Assembly: GCF_900177415.1 (NCBI RefSeq)
Contig: NZ_FXAF01000006.1
Coordinates: 1,760,001-1,824,000, forward strand
Origin: Xaviernesmea oryzae
Lineage (GTDB): Bacteria; Pseudomonadota; Alphaproteobacteria; Rhizobiales; Rhizobiaceae
Direction of reading: 5' to 3'
Length of the DNA stretch: 64,000 nt
The notes below the pieces were generated by a model. It searched no databases. It was given only the letters and a program-made list of their open reading frames with translations, and was not told where the DNA came from. The position numbers were made by a program, and so were the translations under genes. Below are positions 47,822 to 55,546 of this stretch, in pieces; position 1 is the first letter of the stretch, and the number at the start of each line of letters is the position of its first letter.

Positions 47822-48166
47822 CATGCCATTGCGTCAATCGACTGTAAAATGTGGGCTCATTCGTATGCGGTCCGGAATTTGCCTGTAATAAGAGTAATTT
47901 CCGCACGGGTGGCACGACGGTTGAGGCCAAGGTAAGCATATTGGCGCCCACCGGTGAAGAGTGACGGGTTATTGCCATTGTTATAAGCGCAAAGTGCAAT
48001 GGGTGCAGTGGTTCCAGCTGGAGTACCGCTCGGCGCGCCGCTGGCTTCAAGAATACCATCAACATAAAGCTCAATCGCGTCTGCGTTACCGGTCATGACC
48101 ACGACATGGTCGGAAGTGGTGAGGTTGCTTTGCCCAACAAGTGCTTCCGCCGCTGCTCCCCAACCT

Positions 48167-48171
48167 GCTCG
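48167..48171. repeat. Target-site duplication, left copy
   Basis: GCTCG, identical to 49491-49495 on the other side of the IS; 5 bp is the usual duplication size for the IS2 group of IS3 elements. Confidence 0.88.
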
Positions 48172-48200
48172 TGGAGTTGCCCCCAAAAGACCGGACGTGC

Positions 48201-49031
48201 TCAGGTTTGAGATTGCGAGCTGATGAACTCGCGGGGTGATTGATATCCTAATGCCTTATGCGGGTGAAGATCGTTGTAATGATCAAACCAGAAGGGCAGT
48301 TGTGCGATGACGGTTTCGGCATCCGGAGTTGGGTTTACCGAGACGTAATCGCGCTTGAATGTTTTGACAAAGGCCTCCGCCATCCCGTTCGACTGCGGGC
48401 TGCGCAGCGGCGTCGAGCACGGCTGCATGCCGATGTCGCGGAGCAAGGATTTTGTGTCCCTGGCGATGAAGCAGGAGCCGTTGTCGGTGAGCCATTCGAT
48501 AGGCTGCGGCAACATGTTGATGCGGCCAAAGCGGTTCTCGACAGCCGTGATCACGAGGTCCTGCACATCCTGGCTCTTGATGCCTTCCGTGGTGGCGATA
48601 TGGGCGATTGCCTCCCGGTCGCAGCAATCGAGAGCGAAGGCAACACGGACCTTCTCCTTGTTGTCGCAGCCGATCTCGAAGCCATCGGAGCACCATCTGG
48701 TGTTCGAGCGGGCGACGGCGACCTGGCCCTCGTGAAGACGATCATCGACGGCTCCGGCATGTCGCACGAGCAGTAGATGGTGCAACTTCATGACCCGATA
48801 GACGCGCTTGGCATTGGGCCATGACTTGCCCTGTTTTCGGGCATTCCTGCGCAGGATGGCATGGACCCGGCGATAGCCGTAGGTGGGCATGTCGGCGATG
48901 ACGGCCTTGATATCTTCCACCAGCTCCCGATCCGGGAGTGGCGGGCGTCCTCTGGCTCTGGAAGGGGAACCTGTGGCACGGGCAGCGATATTCGACCGGG
49001 CGACACCCAAGGTCTCGCAGACGGTCTTCAT
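48201..49031 (-). CDS. IS3-family transposase OrfB (DDE integrase core)
   Basis: 276 residues. The N-terminal HTH_21-like segment (DMPTYGYRRVHAILRR) is followed by the rve core: D in TRWCSDGFEIG, D in WLTDNGSCF and E in NGMAEAFVKTFKRDY, so the DDE triad is intact. ATG 49031 overlaps the orfA stop (ATGA), and the two frames are in -1 register, so an OrfAB fusion by ribosomal frameshifting near the GACTTTTTGAAATGA stretch is likely, as in other IS3 elements. Confidence 0.93.
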   Translation of the reverse strand: MKTVCETLGVARSNIAARATGSPSRARGRPPLPDRELVEDIKAVIADMPTYGYRRVHAILRRNARKQGKSWPNAKRVYRVMKLHHLLLVRHAGAVDDRLHEGQVAVARSNTRWCSDGFEIGCDNKEKVRVAFALDCCDREAIAHIATTEGIKSQDVQDLVITAVENRFGRINMLPQPIEWLTDNGSCFIARDTKSLLRDIGMQPCSTPLRSPQSNGMAEAFVKTFKRDYVSVNPTPDAETVIAQLPFWFDHYNDLHPHKALGYQSPREFISSQSQT

Positions 49032-49420
49032 TTCAAAAAGTCCTTCGGAAGAGAGAGCGAACGCAACATCTGTTTTTTTGGGCCGGTGGCGATTTCGAGG
49101 GCTTCCTTGAGGATTTCGCCTTCCATCGTCTTCTTGCCCAACAGGCGCTGCAACTCCTTCACCTGGGCCTGAAGCGCCCGGTATGCGGAAGCCGGAACGA
49201 CCTCCTCCTCGGCGGCCGTCGCCGTCAGCGCCCCTTGAGACGCCAGCTTGCGCCAGGCGAACAACTGGTTCGGCTGAATGCCGTGCCGCCGCGCGACGAT
49301 GCTGACCGTCGCATCCACCTCGTAGGTCTCTTGAATGATGGCCAGCTTCTCCGCCGTGCTCCAGCGTCGTCGCCGTTCCGGACCCGAAAGGACTTCCATC
49401 TTAAAGTTGCTACTAGTCAT
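49028..49420 (-). CDS. IS3-family transposase OrfA (HTH)
   Basis: 130 residues from ATG 49420; a GTG at 49444 is possible but nearer the IS end. HTH: RRRRWSTAEKLAIIQETYE, VSIVARRHGIQPNQLFAWRK; then a leucine-zipper-like region AQVKELQRLLGKKTMEGEIL. Both match IS2 OrfA closely. Binds the terminal repeats and is needed for OrfAB activity. Confidence 0.92.
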   Translation of the reverse strand: MTSSNFKMEVLSGPERRRRWSTAEKLAIIQETYEVDATVSIVARRHGIQPNQLFAWRKLASQGALTATAAEEEVVPASAYRALQAQVKELQRLLGKKTMEGEILKEALEIATGPKKQMLRSLSLPKDFLK

Positions 49421-49490
49421 ATTACCAACATTACTCCTACCCACTTAGCTAAGTGGGGGAGCATGTCCGGACCTTTCGGGGGCTAATTCA

Positions 49491-49495
49491 GCTCG
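49491..49495. repeat. Target-site duplication, right copy
   Basis: GCTCG, matching 48167-48171. Collapsing the two copies restores the reading frame of the interrupted gene. Confidence 0.88.
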
Positions 49496-49947
49496 TGCGA
49501 CATTGCCTGCACCTGATGTGCCCAACACCGCACGATTGTTGGAGGCACTACTACCGCCCCCAAGAGCAATTTGGTTGGTCCCCGAGAGCCGCCCCGCGAA
49601 TGCCAGGGTGAGCGCGGCGGTTGGGATAAAGGTCGTCAGGAGCCGGTCGTCGCTGGCGTCCGGCTGTAGATATGGCTTTCCATTATTGGCTCGCCAGAGA
49701 GGCCGTGATGATGCGGTGGTCTGGACAGCATTGCAGGCATTGCCGCTGCTGTCTCCGGCATAGCCCACCGGATCATTGTCCGCCGCCACGGCGGCAGTGG
49801 CTGCGCTGTCCTGAAAGAGCCTTGAAAGATCGCCCAGCGGATAGATCAGGAAGCCGCTTTCGCCATTGGCGAACAGCGAGAGAAGGCCTTTGTCGTTGCT
49901 CCGATTGAGAGCGGGCGGTCCTTTGAGAGAAAGGCTGAGATCGAGCA

Positions 49948-50082
49948 TCAGGACCTCCCGTCATGGGCGACAGCCGTTGTGGCGCCGGCAAGCCTTCGCC
50001 CTGCGAATGACAGGTCGCGCGCGACGGCAATCTCGCCGTGGTGTTTCGGTCGGCTCTTTGCCGATATCTTTGAAATCTGCAT
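49948..50082 (-). CDS. Small protein (44 aa) coupled to the interrupted gene
   Basis: Start ATG 50082, stop TGA overlapping the next start (TGATG). Product begins [16 protein letters not shown] and ends [10 protein letters not shown]. Basic, no membrane segment. GGAG and GGAACGG lie 5-14 bases upstream. Too short for family recognition; its case rests on the stop-start overlap, which suggests co-translation with the LamG-like gene. Confidence 0.5.
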   Translation of the reverse strand: MQISKISAKSRPKHHGEIAVARDLSFAGRRLAGATTAVAHDGRS

Positions 50083-50113
50083 GTCCGTTCCTGCTCCTTC
50101 ATATTCATCGGAC

Positions 50114-50136
50114 AAAAGCCGGCCGATGGCGGCCGG
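50114..50136 (-). terminator. Rho-independent terminator for the beta-helix gene
   Basis: On the minus strand, CCGGCCG-CCAT-CGGCCGG followed by CTTTTG, about 90 bp after the stop of the 50224-52431 gene. Confidence 0.75.
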
Positions 50137-50223
50137 GCGTTTGCCTTTGATTGTAAGAACAGGTTCGGGGAGGGGGATGAAATGTCGGGAGAAATCTGCG
50201 GAACAGGCTACGCCGCAGAAACC

Positions 50224-52431
50224 CTATGGTGCGCCAACCATCTGATCCGGCTTGCGGATCGGCTGTCTGACCGGTATTCGCACATCGCTCATGACATTGT
50301 CCCGGAGGGTCAGTTCGTCCACGCCTTGCCCGATATCGATGCCGATATCGGTCCGCGTGATCTCGTTCTGCTCGATCAGGACGTTTCGAATAGCGGGCGC
50401 AGTTGCCGAGCGGCCATCCACCCGGATCGTCGCAGCCGCGCGCAGCCGGTTCTCTCGGATGACGGTCCCGAAGGCGAGGAGGGTGTCGTTGTCCTTGAAC
50501 TGCCGGCCGGCAATATCGATTCGGGCTGCATGCCGGAAAGCCGGTCCGGTGACCTCGTTGTTCAGAAACTGGATATAGAAATTCGGCTGCAGATGTTTGT
50601 AGTAGAGTGAGGTTGCGCCGAAACCGGTGCTCCTCAATGCCGTGTTGTCGGCAAAGACATGCCTGTAACCTGCGCCGTAGATCTGTATCTGGCCGACGTC
50701 TTCGAAGTGGTTGCCGACGATCAGATAGTTTTCCTGCATCGGCAGGATCGAAACGATGGAGTCGTTCTCCGCCAGTCCGGAGATGTCCCGGTCCAGGTCG
50801 AGAACCTCGCCGGCTTTTTTGACAATTCTCGCCACGAGCCCCAACCCCTGGCCCTTCACCACAAACAGACCCGCTCCCTCCCAGTTCCGGTCTTTGAGCA
50901 CGCCGGGGCCCGCGGGATCTATCCACACCGATCGGTCGAGCACCGCGGTCAGAGGCCCGCTGTAATAGCCACCGGGACCGTCGGAGGTCATGGCCTCGCG
51001 GTCGTTGCCGTACATGGTCTCGAACCGGTTGTTGCGGATGAGCACGTTGCGGGCGGAGACATAGCCTTCGAGGGTATTGATTCCGCCGCCGGAGGCCTGC
51101 AGGTCCGTCCCTATGATGCGGTTGTTTTCAAAGAGAACCCCGTCCGGCCCCGAAATGCTGTACCAGCCGCGGCGGCCGGTGCGGAACGTGTTGCCGGTAA
51201 GACGCGCGCCTTTCGGCCCCATGAGCAGGAACGGGCGCATGGAGGAAAGTATGTCGCAATCCTCGACGACGATGTTGCTTCCCCCGAGCAGAAGGCCGAC
51301 GACGCCTGATTGACGATGTCCCCGCATGGCTTGCAGCCGCTGGGCCGCGTCCTCGTCCGTCATTCGTCCGAGAAAGGACGATGCCCGGACGATCACTCTT
51401 CTGACGGCGACGTTCCGGCCGCTGGCCTTTCCCGACAGCGGATCGAAGCCGCCCTTGATGATATCGAAATGGCGGAAGGCGTTGATCGTCATGTCTTCCA
51501 CGGAAAAATCGCGCACTCCCTCGATCAGCGCGCCCGGAGGGGTTTCGGTATCCTTCCATATCAGCGTCACGAGATCGTTCGACTCGCCCTTGAGTACGAC
51601 GCCCTCCGGAATTTCGAGCGTTCCCGTCAGCCGATAGATGCCGTAATGCAGCAGCAGCGTACCGCCGCCTCGCTTGTGCAAGGCTCCCATGGCCGCGTTG
51701 ATCCGCGCGGTATCGTCGTGATCGGCGCTGTCCGGCTGGTTGCTGAAGAGCTCCATGACCGGCCGTTCCGTTTGCGCCCCGGGTTCTATCTCGATCGTGC
51801 CGGCATCCCGCCAGGCGGAGGCGTCGCCCGCTCCGTTCCAGAGGTGAACACGGTAGGAGCCGGCCGGCGCGTCGTCGGGGATGGGGAAGGATGCCGACCA
51901 TATGTCGGGACCGGCGACGTTCAGACGGATTTCCTTGGCATCCTCTCCGATCAGCTTGGCCACGGCCCTGTCGGTCACGGCCATGTTGCGTCCCGACAAT
52001 CGCAGCCAGCCGCCGGGCGTGGCCGCCGGCCCTCTGTCGCCCTGCACCCAATAGATATCGGGAGCGTTGAGCTGGAAGCTGGAGGTCGCATCTTCGGATC
52101 GAAGCGTGACCGAGAAAACCCCTGGCGCAAAATGCTTGGGCAGAATGAAGGAGAGGCTGCTGTCGGATTTCGCCAGTACCTCGGCCTTTTCCGGCTCCGG
52201 CCGGCTGGCCGTCCTGTCTTCAGCGTGATCAATCAACCGGGCGACCTCCACTTTTTCGACCGCGGCAAGCCCCATCCCGCTGACCTGAACGGTCTGCCCC
52301 GGCTTCACCGGATCGCTGGCCCAGAAGATATGGGGGGCGTCTGCCGCGGCGGGGCCGGAGAGGCCGAGTGCCGACAGCATAAAGACGATCGGCAGCAGTC
52401 GGCGACCGAGGCGGGGGAGGCGGAAGCGCAT
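50224..52431 (-). CDS. Secreted right-handed parallel beta-helix protein (pectate-lyase-like fold)
   Basis: 735 residues. Signal peptide MRFRLPRLGRRLLPIVFMLS...PAAA|DAP. Residues ~30-230 look like two Ig/IPT-like beta domains (KPGQTVQVSGMGLAAVEKVEV; GGWLRLSGRNMAVTDRAVAKL in pieces). From ~245 on, a pectate-lyase-like helix starts (DDTARINAAMGALHKRGGGTLLLHYGIY) and runs through many coil repeats (NVLIRNNRFE; VVEDCDILSS; VLFENNRIIG; VLIEQNEITR; LTLRDNVMSD). Such proteins are often polysaccharide lyases, hydrolases or epimerases. It lies beside an exopolysaccharide locus, so trimming or release of the polymer is a fair guess; no catalytic residues could be assigned. Confidence 0.85.
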   Translation of the reverse strand: MRFRLPRLGRRLLPIVFMLSALGLSGPAAADAPHIFWASDPVKPGQTVQVSGMGLAAVEKVEVARLIDHAEDRTASRPEPEKAEVLAKSDSSLSFILPKHFAPGVFSVTLRSEDATSSFQLNAPDIYWVQGDRGPAATPGGWLRLSGRNMAVTDRAVAKLIGEDAKEIRLNVAGPDIWSASFPIPDDAPAGSYRVHLWNGAGDASAWRDAGTIEIEPGAQTERPVMELFSNQPDSADHDDTARINAAMGALHKRGGGTLLLHYGIYRLTGTLEIPEGVVLKGESNDLVTLIWKDTETPPGALIEGVRDFSVEDMTINAFRHFDIIKGGFDPLSGKASGRNVAVRRVIVRASSFLGRMTDEDAAQRLQAMRGHRQSGVVGLLLGGSNIVVEDCDILSSMRPFLLMGPKGARLTGNTFRTGRRGWYSISGPDGVLFENNRIIGTDLQASGGGINTLEGYVSARNVLIRNNRFETMYGNDREAMTSDGPGGYYSGPLTAVLDRSVWIDPAGPGVLKDRNWEGAGLFVVKGQGLGLVARIVKKAGEVLDLDRDISGLAENDSIVSILPMQENYLIVGNHFEDVGQIQIYGAGYRHVFADNTALRSTGFGATSLYYKHLQPNFYIQFLNNEVTGPAFRHAARIDIAGRQFKDNDTLLAFGTVIRENRLRAAATIRVDGRSATAPAIRNVLIEQNEITRTDIGIDIGQGVDELTLRDNVMSDVRIPVRQPIRKPDQMVGAP

Positions 52432-52475
52432 GACCTACCTTTGCGGACGTGGGCGGATGCAGATGCGGGAAAATA

Positions 52476-52503
52476 AATCGATCTTTGTGACACTTTATCG
52501 ATT
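52476..52503. repeat. Inverted repeat upstream of the beta-helix gene
   Basis: AATCGAT and ATCGATT separated by 14 bp, 45-72 bp before the ATG at 52431. Possible operator in the promoter region; no regulator named. Confidence 0.35.
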
Positions 52504-52656
52504 GTTTGCTGCAAGACAATAACGGCGCCGGCAGCCCGAACGGCAATTTGTCGTCGCTTTCGCATGGAAGACGATCAAGGCCACGTGCTTGGAGAAACTC
52601 CAGCGCTCACGCGCAGCAACCCGCGGTGCGGCTCTTCGATAAGTTTAAAGGAGAAA

Positions 52657-52732
52657 TGGTGGGCGATGAGAGACTCGAACTCCCGACATCCTCGGTGTAA
52701 ACGAGGCGCTCTACCAACTGAGCTAATCGCCC
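52657..52732 (-). tRNA. tRNA-Val (anticodon UAC)
   Basis: 76 nt with encoded CCA. The acceptor GGGCGAT pairs with ATCGCCC, discriminator A. The anticodon stem CCTCG/CGAGG surrounds TTTACAC with anticodon TAC. The T-loop GTTCGAGTC and D-stem TAGCTCAGTTGGTAGAGC are standard. Confidence 0.95.
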
Positions 52733-52995
52733 TTTGCGGATGCGAGGCTTCGGCCCCGCCGCATCGGTGGCCGTGATCTATGCGGATCGCGGAAAAACCG
52801 CAAGAGCTTTCATGATGTTTTTTTGAAATTTTTGGAGAAGTCGCGGCGCGGCAAGGGCAGGAGAGGGGAAAGCGGCGAGCCGTCATCCTTTTGTCTTGAA
52901 ACCTGCTTGACACGAAAACACGAACCTCTTAGTTAGCCGCTCAACCGAGCGGTCGAGGCCGCCGGCCGCGGGGCTTCGTGCCTCACGAGTAATGC

Positions 52996-53072
52996 GCGGG
53001 TGTAGCTCAGTCGGTTAGAGTGCCGGCCTGTCACGCCGGAGGTCGCGGGTTCGAGCCCCGTCACTCGCGCCA
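52996..53072 (+). tRNA. tRNA-Asp (anticodon GUC), copy 1
   Basis: 77 nt including encoded CCA. Acceptor GCGGGTG/CACTCGC with discriminator G; anticodon loop CTGTCAC gives GTC; T-arm GGGTTCGAGCCCC. Identical to the copy at 53144-53220. Confidence 0.95.
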
Positions 53073-53143
53073 TCTCTCCTCGAAACGATCCGCTGCTTGG
53101 CGCTTCGGCGCAAAGAGGCGGCTGCCGCAAGTCGGCATCATGC

Positions 53144-53220
53144 GCGGGTGTAGCTCAGTCGGTTAGAGTGCCGGCCTGTCACGCCGGAGGTCGCGGGTTC
53201 GAGCCCCGTCACTCGCGCCA
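53144..53220 (+). tRNA. tRNA-Asp (anticodon GUC), copy 2
   Basis: Same 77 nt as copy 1, 71 bp downstream. Two tandem tRNA-Asp genes upstream of nuoA match the arrangement I recall in rhizobia. Confidence 0.95.
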
Positions 53221-53484
53221 CTTGTTTCCTTATTCTTCGGCATATGCATTTAAAACGATTTGGGTCTCGGATATCCTTCACGAACGGAGCCCGTCGTCGT
53301 CGTCCTGATGCGGGTGCCCGCAATCGTTTGAAGTGCTCCATTTTGGCGCAGGATGCGACATTCAAAAAGCTTGCGCCGGGGCTTCGGCTGCGCTAGTCAC
53401 GGCTTGCTGCAATGCACGTTCGCTTGCCCGTGCATTGATTTTAGAGCGTCGCCCGGCGCTTCAGGCAAGCTGGGATCGAATACC

Positions 53485-53850
53485 ATGAGTGAACTCCTCA
53501 CTTCCTACATCCCGATCGCGATCTTCATCGGAATCTCCCTGGTGATCGGCATCGCGCTTTTGATCGCGCCCTTTGCGGTGGCGTACAAGGCGCCCGACTC
53601 GGAAAAGCTCTCGGCCTATGAATGCGGCTTCAATGCCTTCGACGATGCGCGCATGAAGTTCGACATCCGATTCTATCTGGTCTCGATCCTCTTCATCATC
53701 TTCGACCTCGAGGTGGCTTTCCTGTTTCCCTGGGCGGTCTCTTTCGGCGACCTCGGCTGGTTCGGCTTCTGGTCGATGATGGTTTTCCTGGCCGTCCTGA
53801 CGGTCGGCTTCATCTATGAATGGAAGAAAGGAGCGCTGGAATGGGAGTAG
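53485..53850 (+). CDS. nuoA: NADH-quinone oxidoreductase subunit A
   Basis: 121 residues, three membrane helices ([57 protein letters not shown], in pieces). The conserved loop [21 protein letters not shown] is present in pieces ([16 protein letters not shown]). Start ATG 53485 gives the normal length; the frame is open further upstream without family content. First gene of the complex I operon; overlaps nuoB by 10 bp. Confidence 0.97.
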   Translation: MSELLTSYIPIAIFIGISLVIGIALLIAPFAVAYKAPDSEKLSAYECGFNAFDDARMKFDIRFYLVSILFIIFDLEVAFLFPWAVSFGDLGWFGFWSMMVFLAVLTVGFIYEWKKGALEWE

Positions 53851-54422
53851 TCGATAGCGGCAGCACTCTCGTCGCGCCGAAGCCGAAGGGCATTATCGAT
53901 CCGAATACCGGCAAGCCCATCGGCAGCGACGACGCGTTCTTCGGCGAGATCAACAACGAGCTCGCCGACAAGGGTTTTCTCGTCACCTCCACCGACGAGC
54001 TGATCAACTGGGCCCGCACGGGTTCGCTGATGTGGATGACGTTCGGTCTGGCCTGCTGCGCAGTGGAGATGATGCAGCTCTCCATGCCGCGCTACGACGT
54101 CGAGCGCTTCGGTTTCGCGCCGCGCGCCTCGCCGCGCCAGTCGGACGTGATGATCGTCGCCGGCACGCTGACCAACAAGATGGCGCCCGCGCTGCGCAAG
54201 GTCTATGACCAGATGCCGGAGCCGCGCTACGTCATTTCCATGGGGTCCTGCGCCAACGGCGGCGGTTACTATCATTATTCCTATTCGGTGGTGCGCGGCT
54301 GCGACCGCGTCGTGCCGATCGATATCTACGTTCCGGGCTGTCCCCCCACGGCGGAGGCGCTGCTTTACGGCGTGCTTCTGCTGCAGAAGAAGATCCGGCG
54401 GACCGGCACGATCGAGCGCTGA
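53841..54422 (+). CDS. nuoB: NADH-quinone oxidoreductase subunit B
   Basis: 193 residues from ATG 53841, preceded by AAGGAG; an in-frame ATG at 53820 would overlap nuoA more. Carries cluster N2: the tandem Cys pair in [11 protein letters not shown] plus Cys in GSCANGGG and VPGCPPT. It sits at the junction of the matrix arm and the quinone site of complex I. Confidence 0.97.
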   Translation: MGVVDSGSTLVAPKPKGIIDPNTGKPIGSDDAFFGEINNELADKGFLVTSTDELINWARTGSLMWMTFGLACCAVEMMQLSMPRYDVERFGFAPRASPRQSDVMIVAGTLTNKMAPALRKVYDQMPEPRYVISMGSCANGGGYYHYSYSVVRGCDRVVPIDIYVPGCPPTAEALLYGVLLLQKKIRRTGTIER

Positions 54423-54453
54423 AGGCCAAAGGCTAGGGTAACAGGACAAGAAT

Positions 54454-55056
54454 ATGAGTGAAGCCCTGAACGAGCTTTCGATCTATATCCGCGAAGCGCG
54501 CGCCGCTCTCGTGGAGGATGCGGTTCTCGCCTATGGCGAGCTGACGCTGACGGCGAAGCCGGAAAATCTGGTGCCGCTGCTCACGTTCCTGCGGGACGAT
54601 GTCCAGTGCGGTTTCGTCAGCTTCATCGATATCTGCGGCGTGGACTATCCGGCGCGCGAGAAGCGCTTCGATGTGGTCTATCATCTGCTCTCGCCCCGCC
54701 AGAACCTGCGCATCCGCGTCAAGGTCGCCGTGGCCGAGGACGAGCCGGTGCCGTCCGCCTGCGCGGTCTATCCGGGCGCCGACTGGTTCGAGCGCGAGGC
54801 TTGGGACATGTACGGCATCCTGTTCACCGGGCATCCGGACCTGCGCCGCATCCTGACGGATTACGGTTTCGAAGGCCACCCGCTGCGCAAGGATTTCCCG
54901 ACGACCGGTTTCGTCGAGGTTCGCTACGACGACAGCGCCAAGCGCGTCGTCTACGAGCCCGTGGAGCTGCGCCAGGAGTTTCGTAACTTTGATTTCCTGT
55001 CTCCGTGGGAAGGGACCGACTATGTCCTCCCGGGGGACGAAAAAGCTAAGGCCTGA
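54454..55056 (+). CDS. nuoC: NADH-quinone oxidoreductase subunit C
   Basis: 200 residues, the 30-kDa subunit as a separate protein, not fused to NuoD. Family motifs: [25 protein letters not shown] (as [13 protein letters not shown]), [16 protein letters not shown] and [24 protein letters not shown] (as GHPLRKDFP). The stop at 55054 is immediately followed by the insert at 55061-55527, which separates nuoC from nuoD. Confidence 0.97.
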   Translation: MSEALNELSIYIREARAALVEDAVLAYGELTLTAKPENLVPLLTFLRDDVQCGFVSFIDICGVDYPAREKRFDVVYHLLSPRQNLRIRVKVAVAEDEPVPSACAVYPGADWFEREAWDMYGILFTGHPDLRRILTDYGFEGHPLRKDFPTTGFVEVRYDDSAKRVVYEPVELRQEFRNFDFLSPWEGTDYVLPGDEKAKA

Positions 55057-55060
55057 TTTC

Positions 55061-55527
55061 AGGCAGTAGGCAATGGGCAATAGGCAGTAGTTTTTAGGAG
55101 AACGGGCAAACGGCGATAAATTCCTATCGGGATCTTGTAGTGTGGCAACGCTCCATGGACCTGGCGGTTGCGTGTTACGAGCTGACCAAAGATTTTCCTA
55201 AAGAGGAAATCTACGGGTTGGTTTCACAGATAAGGCGCTCGGCAGCATCTGTGGCAGCCAATATCGCTGAAGGTTACGGGCGTGACGCTACCGGTGCTTA
55301 TGTGCAACATTTGAAGATTGCTCAAGGCTCGCTGAAGGAATTGGAAACGCATCTGATACTCTCGACACGCGTAGGGATCATTGCAGCAGGTAATATTCAG
55401 CCGGCGATGTTTCTGAGTGACGAGATTGGGAAGATGTTGCGGTCGCTTATTCGCCGTTTGCAGGATGGACGGAATGATGATGAGAACTGAAAACGGGCTA
55501 CTGCCTACTGCCTACTGCCTAATTCCT
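55061..55527. repeat. Repeat-flanked insert between nuoC and nuoD
   Basis: Left end 55062-55090: GGCAGTAGGCA then ATG, GGCAATAGGCAGTAG. Right end 55499-55527: three CTACTGC units (reverse complement GGCAGTA). The repeats are inverted with respect to each other and enclose a four-helix-bundle gene. The flanks look like the boundaries of a small mobile cassette; no transposase is present. No second copy in the window. Confidence 0.7.
55116..55490 (+). CDS. Four-helix bundle protein (IVP/S23 family), start codon unusual
   Basis: The first standard start is GTG 55140 (116 residues, MWQRSMDL), but the conserved N-terminus of the family, Y-R-D-L-V-V-W-Q, begins upstream at ATA 55116 (I-N-S-Y-R-D-L); an in-frame stop lies at 55095. 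An ATG>ATA change would explain this. Family marks: SQIRRSAASVAANIAEGYGR (as AASVAANIAEGYGR), YVQHLKIAQGSLKELETHL. These proteins are encoded in 23S rRNA intervening sequences and, as here, in chromosomal inserts; molecular role unclear. AGGAG at 55096-55100. Confidence 0.8.
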   Translation: MNSYRDLVVWQRSMDLAVACYELTKDFPKEEIYGLVSQIRRSAASVAANIAEGYGRDATGAYVQHLKIAQGSLKELETHLILSTRVGIIAAGNIQPAMFLSDEIGKMLRSLIRRLQDGRNDDEN

Positions 55528-55546
55528 ACAAGCGCGGAGCGCGCCC

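Larger units (their letters stand above)
48172..49490 (-). mobile_element. IS3-family insertion sequence, IS2 group (1319 bp)
   Basis: Complete element with orfA and orfB in the usual -1 phase. The ends are imperfect inverted repeats: left TGGAGTTGCCCCCAAAAGA, right (reverse strand) TGAATTAGCCCCCGAAAGG, both continuing into CCGGAC(G/A)TGCTC. Flanked by the 5-bp duplication GCTCG. OrfA resembles IS2 InsC (VSLVARxHGxxxxQLFxWRK; KELQRLLGKKTME). The perfect duplication and intact frames suggest a recent insertion. Confidence 0.92.
47857..49948 (-). pseudogene. LamG/jelly-roll-like gene interrupted by an IS element
   Basis: Two pieces, 49948-49491 and 48171-47857. Removing the IS and one copy of the 5-bp duplication restores a single open frame of 255 residues (...GNVARA joined to GWGAAAEALVGQS...). 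The start ATG 49948 has GGGAGGT upstream. The C-terminal piece (TTSDHVVVMTGNADAIELYVDG; QYAYLGLNRRATRAEI) looks like a concanavalin/LamG-type carbohydrate-binding fold, as seen in phage-like and surface proteins; this is inferred from pattern only. As it stands the N-terminal piece runs a few codons into the IS and stops. A 44-residue gene is coupled upstream. Confidence 0.85.

Noticed and set aside
49773..50108. 111-codon minus-strand frame over the 44-residue gene
   Set aside because: Runs across the LamG-like gene's start in another frame; Arg/Gln-rich with no features, whereas the 44-residue frame has the stop-start overlap.
52933..53365. Two minus-strand frames with the peptide ARVTGLEPATSGVTG
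   Set aside because: They are the reverse complements of the two tRNA-Asp genes, a well-known spurious annotation.
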